Notes under the pieces: model-generated | Databases searched by the model: none | The model's input: only the letters and a program-made list of their open reading frames with translations | What the model was told of the DNA's origin: nothing | Program-made: the position numbers and the translations under genes | Origin: Allobosea lupini | GTDB lineage: Bacteria > Pseudomonadota > Alphaproteobacteria > Rhizobiales > Beijerinckiaceae | Length of the DNA stretch: 64,000 nt | Reading direction: 5' to 3' | Assembly: GCF_900109525.1 (NCBI RefSeq) | Contig: NZ_FOAN01000001.1 | Location: forward strand, 992,001 to 1,056,000 | Part shown: one piece after another, positions 1-7,358 of the stretch | How the letters are laid out: each line of letters begins with the position of its first letter | How positions within the stretch are numbered: position 1 is the stretch's first letter

Positions 1-1
1 G

Positions 2-1282
2 ACATCCTCAAGTACAGTCACGCCGATCGAAGACACGAGTCTGACCGGCTTCTACAAGGACATGACCGTCCCCGAAAAGCGCACCTTCTGGGCCTGCGCG
101 ACGGGGTGGGCGCTCGACGGCATGGATTTCATGATCTACCCGCTGGTGATCGGGACGATCATCACGCTGTGGAAGGTCGATGCGGGGACCGCCGGTCTCG
201 CAGGCACCGTGACATTGCTCGCCTCGGCGGTCGGTGGATGGGGCGCCGGCTATCTCGCCGACCGGATCGGCCGCGTGCGCACGCTGCAACTCACCATCGT
301 CTGGTTTTCCTTCTTCTCGCTGCTGTGCGCCTTCGCCCAAAACTTCGACCAGTTGCTCGTCTTCCGTGCCCTGCTAGGGCTCGGCTTCGGTGGCGAATGG
401 GCCGCCGGCGCCGTGCTGATGGGCGAAACAATCCGGGCGCAGTACCGGGGACGTGCGGTCGGCTCGGTCCAGTCCGGCTGGGCTGTCGGCTGGGGGCTCG
501 CCGTGCTGGCGCAGGCGGCACTGTTCTCGCTGCTGCCGGCGGAGCAGGCCTGGCGCTGGATGTTCGCGATCGGCGCACTACCGGCGCTGCTGGTCCTGTA
601 TCTGCGCGCCTATGTGAAGGAGCCGGAGGTCTCGGTCGAGACGCGCGCCAAGGGGGCAGCCTCCGGCGACAGGCCTTCGATCCTCGAGATCTTCAAAGGC
701 CCGATTCTCAAGACGACCATCCTCGCCTCGCTGGTCGCGACCGGCTGCCAGGGCGGATATTACGCGATCACCTTCTGGGTCCCGCGCTTCCTGACGACCG
801 AGCGCAAGCTCTCGATCGTGAGCTCCACCGGCTATCTCGCGGCGCTGATCATCGGTTCGTTCGTGGGCTACCTGGTCGGCGCCTGGTTCGCCGACAAATA
901 CGGCCGCCGCAACCTGTTCCTGACCTTTTCGCTCGGAGCGATGGTGGTGGTCCTGGCCTATACGCAGCTTCAGCTGTCGAACGAGCTGCTCTGGGTTCTC
1001 GGTTTCCCGCTCGGCTTCTTCGCCTCTGGCTATTTCTCGGGCATGGGCGCCTTCCTGACGGAGCTCTATCCGACCAGGCTGCGAGGCTCCGGCCAAGGCT
1101 TCTGCTATAATTTCGGCCGAGGCGTCGGGGCTCTCTTTCCCTTCCTGGTGGGCTATCTCTCGCAGATGACCTCGCTCGCCAACGCCATCTGCCTGTTCGC
1201 GCTCATCGCCTACGTCCTGTTCTTCCTGGCCGCCTATGCGCTGCCGGAGACGCGCGGCAAGGTGTTGCAAGCCGATGCGTGA
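2..1282 (+). CDS. MFS transporter, 5' end cut by window edge
   Basis: This is a major facilitator superfamily permease of the inner membrane, of the kind that imports organic acids by proton symport. The frame is open to the first base of the window, and the residues before the first ATG (position 62), including TSLTGFYKDM, look like a normal cytoplasmic N-terminus, so the true start is probably upstream. About 12 hydrophobic segments can be seen. The loop between segments 2 and 3 carries the MFS motif as YLADRIGRVRT, and a second copy in the middle reads WFADKYGRRN. The stop overlaps the start of the next gene (ATGCGTGA), which implies one operon with the amidohydrolase. The substrate cannot be read from sequence; an aromatic-derived or polycarboxylic acid is inferred only from the neighbours. 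Confidence 0.88.
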   Translation, partial: TSSSTVTPIEDTSLTGFYKDMTVPEKRTFWACATGWALDGMDFMIYPLVIGTIITLWKVDAGTAGLAGTVTLLASAVGGWGAGYLADRIGRVRTLQLTIVWFSFFSLLCAFAQNFDQLLVFRALLGLGFGGEWAAGAVLMGETIRAQYRGRAVGSVQSGWAVGWGLAVLAQAALFSLLPAEQAWRWMFAIGALPALLVLYLRAYVKEPEVSVETRAKGAASGDRPSILEIFKGPILKTTILASLVATGCQGGYYAITFWVPRFLTTERKLSIVSSTGYLAALIIGSFVGYLVGAWFADKYGRRNLFLTFSLGAMVVVLAYTQLQLSNELLWVLGFPLGFFASGYFSGMGAFLTELYPTRLRGSGQGFCYNFGRGVGALFPFLVGYLSQMTSLANAICLFALIAYVLFFLAAYALPETRGKVLQADA

Positions 1283-2228
1283 ACAGCCTCCCTCGACGGA
1301 TCGGGCCCCGGCTTGCCCTGGGCCCGATCCTCATCCGCACCGGCCGACGCGCTTCGTCGTGCCGCAAGGCGCGGTCGATACCCACGCGCACGTCATCGCG
1401 GCGCCGCCGGCCCATCCCTTGGTGAGTGGACGCAGCTACACCCCTCCCCCGGCGACTCCGGAGAGCTATCTGGCGATGCTGGACGCGACCGGCATGAGCC
1501 ATGGCGTCCTGGTTCAGGTCAGCGTGCACGGCACGGACAACAGCCTGATGGTCGAGACCCTGACGGCGAACCGCGATCGGCTGCGCGGCATCGCCGTCAT
1601 CCCTCTCGGCCTGCCCGACAGGGAGCTCGCTGCGCTCAAGGCGGCCGGCGTCGTCGGCTTGCGCCTGAACGTCCTTTATGGCGGCGGCGTCGGCTTCGAT
1701 CAGCTGGATCAGTACGCGGCGCTCGCCCGGGAGATGGGCTGGCACCTGCAATTCCTCGTCGACGCGAAGGACCTTCCGGACCTGAGCCCGAGATTGGGCA
1801 AGCTGCCCGTGCCCTTCGTCGTCGATCATTGGGGGCATTTCCCGACCTCCCGCGGGATCGCCGACCCGGGCTTTCAGGCCCTCGTCTCGCTCGTTCGCGA
1901 TGGTGCCTGGGTCAAGCTCTCGGGCGCCTATCGCAACTCGGTCGGGGGCCCGCCCTATGCCGACACCGTGCCCTTCGCCCGCCTGCTTCACGAGGCGGCG
2001 CCGGAGCGCTGCGTCTGGGGCTCCGACTGGCCGCATGTCGCGCATTGGCAGCACATGATGAATGTCGGCGACCTGCTCGATCTGCTCGCCGACTGGGTGC
2101 CCGATCCGGTAGCTCGCGCTCGGGTGCTCACTGACAATGCGCACCGCCTCTACGGCTTTGCGCCCGCGGGCCTGACGACGGCCTCTTCGCCCCCTGCGGC
2201 GACGGAACCGGGACGGCAGCCCTCATGA
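1275..2228 (+). CDS. Amidohydrolase-2 family (LigI-like) metal-dependent hydrolase
   Basis: This is a TIM-barrel amidohydrolase of about 317 residues, the family that includes 2-pyrone-4,6-dicarboxylate lactonase and related hydrolases of aromatic ring-cleavage products. The metal-binding start of the barrel is visible as VDTHAHV at about residues 34-40, and the last strand gives WGSDWPH near residues 248-254, whose Asp is the usual catalytic base. I chose ATG 1275 over the upstream ATG 1236 because it overlaps the MFS stop by a few bases and the homologous part begins just after it. The gene ends in an ATGA overlap with the FAD oxidase remnant. Transporter, hydrolase and oxidase together suggest a small carboxylate-degradation operon; the exact lactone or amide substrate is unknown. 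Confidence 0.85.
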   Translation: MREQPPSTDRAPACPGPDPHPHRPTRFVVPQGAVDTHAHVIAAPPAHPLVSGRSYTPPPATPESYLAMLDATGMSHGVLVQVSVHGTDNSLMVETLTANRDRLRGIAVIPLGLPDRELAALKAAGVVGLRLNVLYGGGVGFDQLDQYAALAREMGWHLQFLVDAKDLPDLSPRLGKLPVPFVVDHWGHFPTSRGIADPGFQALVSLVRDGAWVKLSGAYRNSVGGPPYADTVPFARLLHEAAPERCVWGSDWPHVAHWQHMMNVGDLLDLLADWVPDPVARARVLTDNAHRLYGFAPAGLTTASSPPAATEPGRQPS

Positions 2229-2659
2229 CCGGCGATTCGCGCGCCACTGAGGAGGTGCAGACGGCCCTGCATCGGCTTCTGGGCGATGCCGGGCTCGCCT
2301 CGAATCAGGCCATGGCGTCCTATTGTGTCGACCGGCGTAGCGAGTTCGGCGCCCCCGCGCTCGCCGTGGCGCGCCCGAAGACCGCCGATCAGGTCGCGGC
2401 CATGGTCCGGCTCTGCGCCCAACGGAGCATCGCCATCTTGCCGCAATGCGGCAACACCAGCCTGGCGGGCGGTGCCGTGCCGATCGCCGGGCGGGCGCAG
2501 ATCGTGCTCAATCTGTCGCGGATGAACGCGATCCGTTCCGTCGATCTCATCGGCATGACCATGACGTACAAGCAGCCCGCACAGCTCGAGCTGATGCAAA
2601 CGATCAAGCAAGCGCCGGACCCGCACGCCATCATCAACCCGGGCAAGATCCAGGGCTAG
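2225..2659 (+). pseudogene. FAD-linked oxidase (GlcD-like) with large internal deletion
   Basis: The first about 115 residues match the start of a FAD_binding_4 (PCMH) oxidase of the glycolate oxidase GlcD/D-lactate dehydrogenase type: a helical lead-in, then AVARPKTADQVAAMVRLCA and PQCGNTSLAGGAVP, which bind FAD pyrophosphate, and IRSVDLIGMTMT. The reading frame then jumps directly to a C-terminal tail, ending DPHAIINPGKI, which is the normal last piece of these proteins. A family member has about 460-480 residues; this one has 144, so roughly 330 residues (half the FAD domain and all the substrate domain) are gone without a frameshift. It cannot be an active oxidase. The start overlaps the amidohydrolase stop (ATGA). 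Its TAG stop is supplied by the end of the palindromic element that follows. Confidence 0.75.
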
Positions 2660-2760
2660 AGCAATTCCGCAATTCCTCGACTCGTGGAATTTCCATAAGC
2701 TATTGTTTTATCGCATTTTCTTCACGCGAACCGGTACGACTTCGCTCGAAAGTGCTCTAG
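2656..2760. repeat. Palindromic intergenic element with TAGAGCA ends
   Basis: This element of about 105 bases is bounded by a perfect 8-base inverted repeat, CTAGAGCA (2656-2663) and TGCTCTAG (2753-2760). Its inside contains TTTTATCGCATTTTCTTCAC and GAACCGGTACGACTTCGC, the kind of sequence seen in many copies between genes in Hyphomicrobiales. It lies between two convergent genes, and the TAG in each end is the stop codon of the flanking gene (2657-2659 on plus, 2757-2759 on minus). It may fold into a bidirectional terminator-like structure. The family identification is from memory of similar elements, not from a search. Confidence 0.65.
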
Positions 2761-3587
2761 AATTCGGCAGGAGGCGCGGCGAGCTGGACCGCGACCGTGC
2801 CGAACCAGCGCGTCTCGACCTCGAAGCGCACCGGCACGGGGAACTCGCCGCCCTCGCGCAGCGCGAGCAGGACCGAGCCCTTCAGAGGCCGCATCGCCGC
2901 CTCGCGATCATCGTCATGCCGGAAGCCGGCGATGGTCCGGACGGTGAAGTCGCAGCGCAGCCCGCGGCCGTCCAGTGGCCCATGGTTGCTGACCTGCACC
3001 CTGGCCGAGGAGGTCATGACCGCGAGCGAGCGGCGGCGGCCGTCATAGATCGCCGTCGAGCCGTCGCAGCTTTCGCTCTCCGCCACCTTCTTGAGCATCC
3101 CGGCGAGGCCGGAGAGCGAGTCGACTGTGCCGCGGATCAGCTCGGGCGGGACAGCCTCGCGATCCTCGTTCGACGGCTCCAGCCGCCGGATCGTCGGCAC
3201 GCTGCGCGGATAGTGCATCTCGCTGACATAGGCCCGGCCGCGCCATGAGCCGTTCGCCTGGTAGAGCCGCGGCTCGGGACCGCCGCGGCCCCAGCGGCCT
3301 TCGACCTTGCCGGATTGCTCGGCCGCCCCGACGAGCTGGGCCGCCCGGTAGGGGCGCGTGCGGATCTCGATACGATAGCCGGCGCGGTCGAGCAGCGAGG
3401 TGACCTCGATCTCGCCCAGCGTGACCCCGCCCAGCACCGTCACATCGTAGCGAAGGCGCAGCTCGCGCGCCGAGGCGGCCGAGGGAGCAGCGCAGCCGAG
3501 CGCCCCGGCGATCAGGGCCCCTGCCACGAGGGCCCTGGCCTGTCTCGATGTAACGCCGGCTGCCCTCCCGCCGCGCTCGGACTTCAT
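2757..3587 (-). CDS. DUF3108-type secreted protein
   Basis: This is a predicted exported protein of about 276 residues. From ATG 3587 it begins with basic residues (MKSERGG) and then a hydrophobic stretch, ALVAGALIAGALGC, followed by AAPSAASARE, a credible signal peptide. The mature part has the pattern of DUF3108 proteins: beta-rich, with VLGGVTLGEIEV and GYRIEIRTRPYRAAQLVG early on. The function of the family is not established; it is thought to be periplasmic or envelope-associated. The frame stays open 63 codons further upstream, but that part lies in repeat copy A and differs from copy B mainly at amino-acid-changing sites, so I exclude it. The first 16 or so codons themselves fall within the repeat. 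Confidence 0.65.
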   Translation of the reverse strand: MKSERGGRAAGVTSRQARALVAGALIAGALGCAAPSAASARELRLRYDVTVLGGVTLGEIEVTSLLDRAGYRIEIRTRPYRAAQLVGAAEQSGKVEGRWGRGGPEPRLYQANGSWRGRAYVSEMHYPRSVPTIRRLEPSNEDREAVPPELIRGTVDSLSGLAGMLKKVAESESCDGSTAIYDGRRRSLAVMTSSARVQVSNHGPLDGRGLRCDFTVRTIAGFRHDDDREAAMRPLKGSVLLALREGGEFPVPVRFEVETRWFGTVAVQLAAPPAEF

Positions 3588-3790
3588 CGCCCTCGCCAAA
3601 GAGGCTGAGCAGCCTCGCAGCCGCTGCGCGTCGTCACTGTCGAAGCCGCACCCGAGCATCCGCCTCATCCCGCACAGGACCGGCAGGTCCCCTTCCCTCC
3701 GCGTGGCCGCCCAGCATGACAGAGCCGAGGCGATGTGCCGTTGTAGCGTGAGGGACGAGAGACCAGCCATGCACAAAGGCGCGACGGCCC
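3532..3790. repeat. Direct repeat, copy A
   Basis: This segment is about 85-90 percent identical by eye over its best 175 bases to 6601-6848, in the same orientation. Landmarks shared by both copies are GCCTCGCAGCCGCT, CATCCCGCACAGGACCGG, CCCCTTCCCTCCGCGTG and GAGGCGATG. Copy A overlaps the first codons and the upstream region of the DUF3108 gene, and fills most of the gene-free stretch 3588-3933. The minus-strand reading frame across it (reading PVLCGM and FDSDDA) is broken by stops in copy B and differs mostly at non-synonymous sites, so the repeat is probably non-coding. The rest of the stretch, 3791-3933, shows no clear feature. Confidence 0.7.
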
Positions 3791-3933
3791 ACGGTTTCGG
3801 CTCAGGCGATGCAGGGCCTCAGGGCCGACGGGTTCTGCAGGGATGCGCGCTGGCCTTCACCGACAGCCCGGCGCGGCCAATTCAACCCCTTCCAGGGCTA
3901 AGTCGTGAGCACCGTTCCAGCCGCGGCTTCCGG

Positions 3934-5034
3934 TCAGTAGGGCGTGACGTTCGCCGGGATCGTGACGATGGTCTGATCCCGCGGCAAAGGCGGGCCGGCG
4001 GGTTTCGTTCTGCCCAGCATTTCGAGAAGCGGCAGCACCGGATCGCGCGCAAGTTCACGGATAACGCGCCGCTCCAGCCAGTTCAGCCGCCAGGGCAGCA
4101 CGGCCGCCTTGAAGAGGCGGCCACGATTTCTCAGCTCCAGCCCGTCCGGCGGCCCCTTTCCCAGGGCTTCCTTCGTCAAGGCCGCCCGGATGAAATCCAG
4201 GCCCGCGAGCGTCATGACATCCATTCGGAACCAGAAGCGCGGATTGCTCTCGATGAAGAAGACCTGACCATCGGCTCGTTCTCGCAGGTCGAACCCGATC
4301 ACCCCATCGAGCTTGAGATGGGCGGCGACGACCCGGCTGAAAGCATTGACATTGGGGCGTCGAACGAAACGGATGCCATGGCGCGCAAAGGTGTAGGCGA
4401 CTTGACCCGTGATCTCGCCGCGCTCGCACAGATAGAAGACGCAGAGATCACGGCCTGGAATGAAATCCTGTGCCAGGATCGGACTGTAGTCGATCCGCCC
4501 GAGCAGATCCTCCGGGCCGTTGATCCGGCGCACGCCCCATCCGCCATCGAGGTTCGTCGGCTTGACGATGAAGGGGTAGATCAGTGCGCCCGTGGCGGCG
4601 GCGGCGCGCAGCTCGGACCAGGTCTCGAAGATTCTCGTGCCGGGCACGGGCAGGTCGAGATCACGGCAGAGCTGATAAAAGGTGAGCTTGTTGTTCAGCA
4701 GATCGAACGCCTGCCCAGCAGGAACAGGGAAGCAAGGCGTCTCGAAGCTGTCCGGATAGGCTGCCAGAAAGCGGGTCGTGTGCCCACAGGTCGGAAGGAT
4801 ACAGGAAATCTGATGATCTTTTGCGTAGCTGTCTATCGTAGACGCCTCACCAGGACCAGCAAGCGCGAACGGTTTTCCTAGATCATGGAAGGCCCGACAG
4901 TGACGAGAATGCCTGAGCCAGGACCCATCGCCAGTCCCGATGATATGAATATCGTCGAAATACGAGGATACTGCTTTCAGTATCCTGTATTCCATCCGAA
5001 ATCTGTCTGCCAGAAGGATTGCGCGACCGCTCAT
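3934..5034 (-). CDS. ATP-grasp domain protein, carboxylate-amine ligase type
   Basis: The protein has about 366 residues. It starts with a Rossmann-like pre-ATP-grasp part (AILLADRFRMEYRILKAVS), then the ATP-grasp fold: the lysine-containing strand YPFIVKPTNLDGGWGVRR, the hinge PILAQDFIPGRDLCVFYL, and the metal-binding strand VFFIESNPRFWFRMD near the C-terminal third, where E and N would hold magnesium. Such enzymes join a carboxylate to an amine through an acyl phosphate. The layout resembles carbamoyl-phosphate-synthase-like stand-alone ligases of polysaccharide or small-peptide pathways. ATG 5034 is preferred to 5076 because GGGAAG precedes it at a suitable distance. It is divergent from the GNAT gene, and both lie between the two direct repeats. 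The substrate is unknown. Confidence 0.75.
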   Translation of the reverse strand: MSGRAILLADRFRMEYRILKAVSSYFDDIHIIGTGDGSWLRHSRHCRAFHDLGKPFALAGPGEASTIDSYAKDHQISCILPTCGHTTRFLAAYPDSFETPCFPVPAGQAFDLLNNKLTFYQLCRDLDLPVPGTRIFETWSELRAAAATGALIYPFIVKPTNLDGGWGVRRINGPEDLLGRIDYSPILAQDFIPGRDLCVFYLCERGEITGQVAYTFARHGIRFVRRPNVNAFSRVVAAHLKLDGVIGFDLRERADGQVFFIESNPRFWFRMDVMTLAGLDFIRAALTKEALGKGPPDGLELRNRGRLFKAAVLPWRLNWLERRVIRELARDPVLPLLEMLGRTKPAGPPLPRDQTIVTIPANVTPY

Positions 5035-5092
5035 TGCTCGACTTCCCGCTGCGGGCGCCAAATGAGGATGAGGCACATCTGAAATTTCTTTT

Positions 5093-5105
5093 TCCGATTA
5101 TCGGA
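5093..5105. promoter_or_regulatory. Palindrome between divergent ATP-grasp and GNAT genes
   Basis: TCCGAT-T-ATCGGA is a perfect 6-1-6 inverted repeat in the 175-base divergent spacer, in a locally AT-rich patch. A second small inverted repeat, GAAGGC (5186-5191) with GCCTTC (5197-5202), sits just ahead of the GNAT start, where a ribosome binding site would be expected. Either could be a regulatory site; there is no direct evidence. Confidence 0.3.
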
Positions 5106-5209
5106 TTTCCTCATATTCGCCTGCCTGCTCCCCTCCCGCAACCGATCTGCCCACGAACCAATGGTGTTAAGCCGATTGATCTCTGGAAGGCGCGAGGCCT
5201 TCGTAGATC

Positions 5210-6541
5210 ATGAGGCAGCGCATTCGGTCCTTGGGGTCGCAGGTGGACGAGGCCGATCCTATCAACGCAATGAACAGGCAGTCGGGCACGGCGTGGCGCG
5301 GCGACCTGCCCTCTCGCCTGCCGCGCTCCTCCGGGGCCGTCCGAGCGTATCCCGCGCAGCCACTCGGCCAGGCCGAGAGGCTTGAATCGGAGATCGTCAC
5401 TGCCTCGGATTTCGCGCGCTATCAGGATGACTGGGACGATCTTGTCCGTCGCGCCCTGATTCCGAACGTCTACATGCACCCGGCGGTTGCGCTCGCCGCC
5501 GAACGGCAGGCTGGACGGCCTGTCGTCGTCGCGCTGGCCTGGCGGGTATCCGGGCTCGGTCGGATTCTCGTCGGCGCCTGGCTTCTGGGCGAGTTCACAG
5601 AGCGGCGCGGCTTCTTCAGGGTTCTCGATACGGCGTTGAACCGGCTCGTCTTCTCGGGCACGCCGGTCGTCGACGCCGGCCTGGTGCCGGACGTGCTCGA
5701 CAAGCTGCTGGACGCCATCGCCGACCAGCCGAACCTTCCCGGGATCATCGTCGCATCCGATCTGAATGCGGACGAGCGCTTGCTGCCGTGCCTGCGCGAG
5801 GTTCTCGCCCGGCGCCGGTCCCGCGCCGTGGTCGTGGGGCGGCGACGGCGAGCCGTCCTGACGCGCGGAACCGAGGCGGAGTTCCCGAGGCATCCGGAGG
5901 CCTCCGCGAAGCAGAAGCAGAGCTTCCGCCGGAGAAGCCGGCGAATGGCGGAGTCCGGCATCCTGCCTGTCACCCTGACGCGCGGGCCGGAGATCAGGGA
6001 CGCGCTCCGGGCCTTCCTCCAGATCGAGGCCGACGGCTGGAAGGGCAAGCGGGAGTGCAAGGGCTGGGCGATCCGGCTCGATCCGGCGCTGGAGCCGTTC
6101 GCGGCCGAGATGATCGAGGGCCTGGTGCGCGCCGGATGCGCGAGCATCGAAGGCTTGCGGCAGGGCGAGCGCTGGATCGCCTTCTCGATCTGGCTCCGCT
6201 CCGGCTCGCGCGCCTTCGGCTGGAAGATGGCCTATGACGAGGCCTTCGCCAGCCTCGGCCCCGGGCGCCAGCTCTCGGAACGGGTGACGGCGACGTTCAC
6301 GTCCGATCCCGCACTGGCCGATTTCGACAGCTGCAACGGCTCGGAGACGTCCTTTCACGCCACGATCTGGCCAGAGCGGCTCGACCTGGTCGACATCGTC
6401 ATCGACGCCCGCCGCGGCGGCTCGGTGCCGGGCACGCTCTTCATGATCGTCGAACTCGCGTATCGCCGCGGGCGAGAATGGCTGAAGGCCGCGCGCGATA
6501 CGGTGCGCGCATCTTGGCGTCGCTTGCGCTCAGGACGCTGA
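5210..6541 (+). CDS. GNAT (BioF2-like / CelD-like) acyltransferase
   Basis: The protein has about 443 residues and resembles the Acetyltransf_6 (BioF2-like, FemAB-related) family, which transfers acyl or aminoacyl groups in cell-surface polysaccharide and lipid pathways. Visible family features are YMHPAVALAAERQ near residue 90, a basic linker (KQKQSFRRRSRRM), then FLQIEADGWKGKREC near 268-282, typical of the second GNAT half, and ending with FDSCNGSETSFHATIWPE. No signal peptide or membrane segment is seen, so it is cytoplasmic or peripheral. The start is uncertain: ATG 5210 follows a small hairpin, and ATG 5270 is an alternative. It is divergent from the ATP-grasp gene, which suggests a shared amide- or ester-forming modification job. 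Confidence 0.72.
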   Translation: MRQRIRSLGSQVDEADPINAMNRQSGTAWRGDLPSRLPRSSGAVRAYPAQPLGQAERLESEIVTASDFARYQDDWDDLVRRALIPNVYMHPAVALAAERQAGRPVVVALAWRVSGLGRILVGAWLLGEFTERRGFFRVLDTALNRLVFSGTPVVDAGLVPDVLDKLLDAIADQPNLPGIIVASDLNADERLLPCLREVLARRRSRAVVVGRRRRAVLTRGTEAEFPRHPEASAKQKQSFRRRSRRMAESGILPVTLTRGPEIRDALRAFLQIEADGWKGKRECKGWAIRLDPALEPFAAEMIEGLVRAGCASIEGLRQGERWIAFSIWLRSGSRAFGWKMAYDEAFASLGPGRQLSERVTATFTSDPALADFDSCNGSETSFHATIWPERLDLVDIVIDARRGGSVPGTLFMIVELAYRRGREWLKAARDTVRASWRRLRSGR

Positions 6542-6600
6542 CCACGCCTTGGCTGAGGCAGTTTCGCGACATGGCGATAGCGCGGCCTTCGGCTGAAAAC

Positions 6601-6848
6601 GGCCCTGTCTCGATGCGATGCCGGCTGCCCCCTCCCCGCGCAAGGTCGCCGTCGCCGGAGCAACTGCACAGCCTCGCAGCCGCTACGCGTCGTCGCTGTC
6701 GAAGTCGCGCCCGAGCATCCGCATCATCCCGCACAGGACCGGCTGGTCCCCTTCCCTCCGCGTGACCGCCCGGCGTTACAGCGCCGAGGCGATGAGCCGT
6801 TGTAGCGCGGACGATAAGAGCCCCGCCATGGACGAAGGCGCGACGTGT
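6601..6848. repeat. Direct repeat, copy B
   Basis: This is the second copy of the repeat at 3532-3790, same orientation. Here the minus-strand frame is interrupted by TAA (near 6777) and by TAG (near 6689). It begins about 60 bases after the GNAT stop. The two copies bracket the ATP-grasp/GNAT pair, so recombination between them could delete or duplicate that 3-kb segment. Confidence 0.68.
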
Positions 6849-7358
6849 TGCGGGTCGGGTGGTGTGCGGCTCGGTGCTGACGGATTCTTCAACGACACGC
6901 CGCTGGGCGTCATCTGTTCTTCAAGCCAGCACTGCTCCAGAGACACGCCGGACGAGGTGAACTTGCGCGCCCTCGCGCCAACTGGAATCTAGCAGCGCAA
7001 TAAGAACAGACGGAGCGCGTTTGGCGACCAGGGCGTAGTCAGGCCTCGGGTGAAGGAGCGCTATAGATACCGCGCTTGTCACTCGTTCGAGCAGATAGTC
7101 CACGAGCTGGCGGACTGCCAACAATCAAGGAATCGGCCTGCACGAGCGAATCCTGACTGCCCAGTCGAGAAGCGGGCCAGCGCGCAATATCGCAACCAAC
7201 AATATACAATACACTATCAATAAATATATCTAGTTGAATTTTGAATTTCATAAATTGAATTTGAAATTGACTTTTTTGAAATATTTTATTGCGAGACTGA
7301 ATGAGAATGCCCCTTCGCATTCAACCATGAGCGCGGATCAGCGCCTGAGTGGGCACCC
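6849..7358. other. Gene-free spacer ahead of chemoreceptor, AT-rich at 7190-7300
   Basis: No convincing gene was found here; the short minus-strand frames have no family features. Bases 7190-7300 are strikingly AT-rich against the surrounding DNA. They contain three copies of TTGAATTT (7234-7241, 7241-7248, 7255-7262) plus the variant TTGAAATTG. This is probably the promoter and regulatory region of the chemoreceptor gene, possibly with intrinsic curvature. No confident -35/-10 pair can be assigned. Confidence 0.45.

Noticed and set aside
1301..1327. Inverted repeat TCGGGCCC/GGGCCCGA just after the MFS gene
   Set aside because: It lies inside the first codons of the amidohydrolase gene, where a terminator would be counter-productive; probably coincidental in GC-rich DNA.
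3588..3776. Possible conserved small protein in repeat copies A and B (minus strand)
   Set aside because: Copy B has in-frame stops, and nearly all differences between the copies in this frame change the amino acid, so there is no sign of protein constraint.
6921..7124. Minus-strand frame resembling the tail of a LysR protein (RQLVDYLLERV)
   Set aside because: The likeness covers only about a dozen residues, and no HTH or effector domain lies upstream; too weak to call even a remnant.
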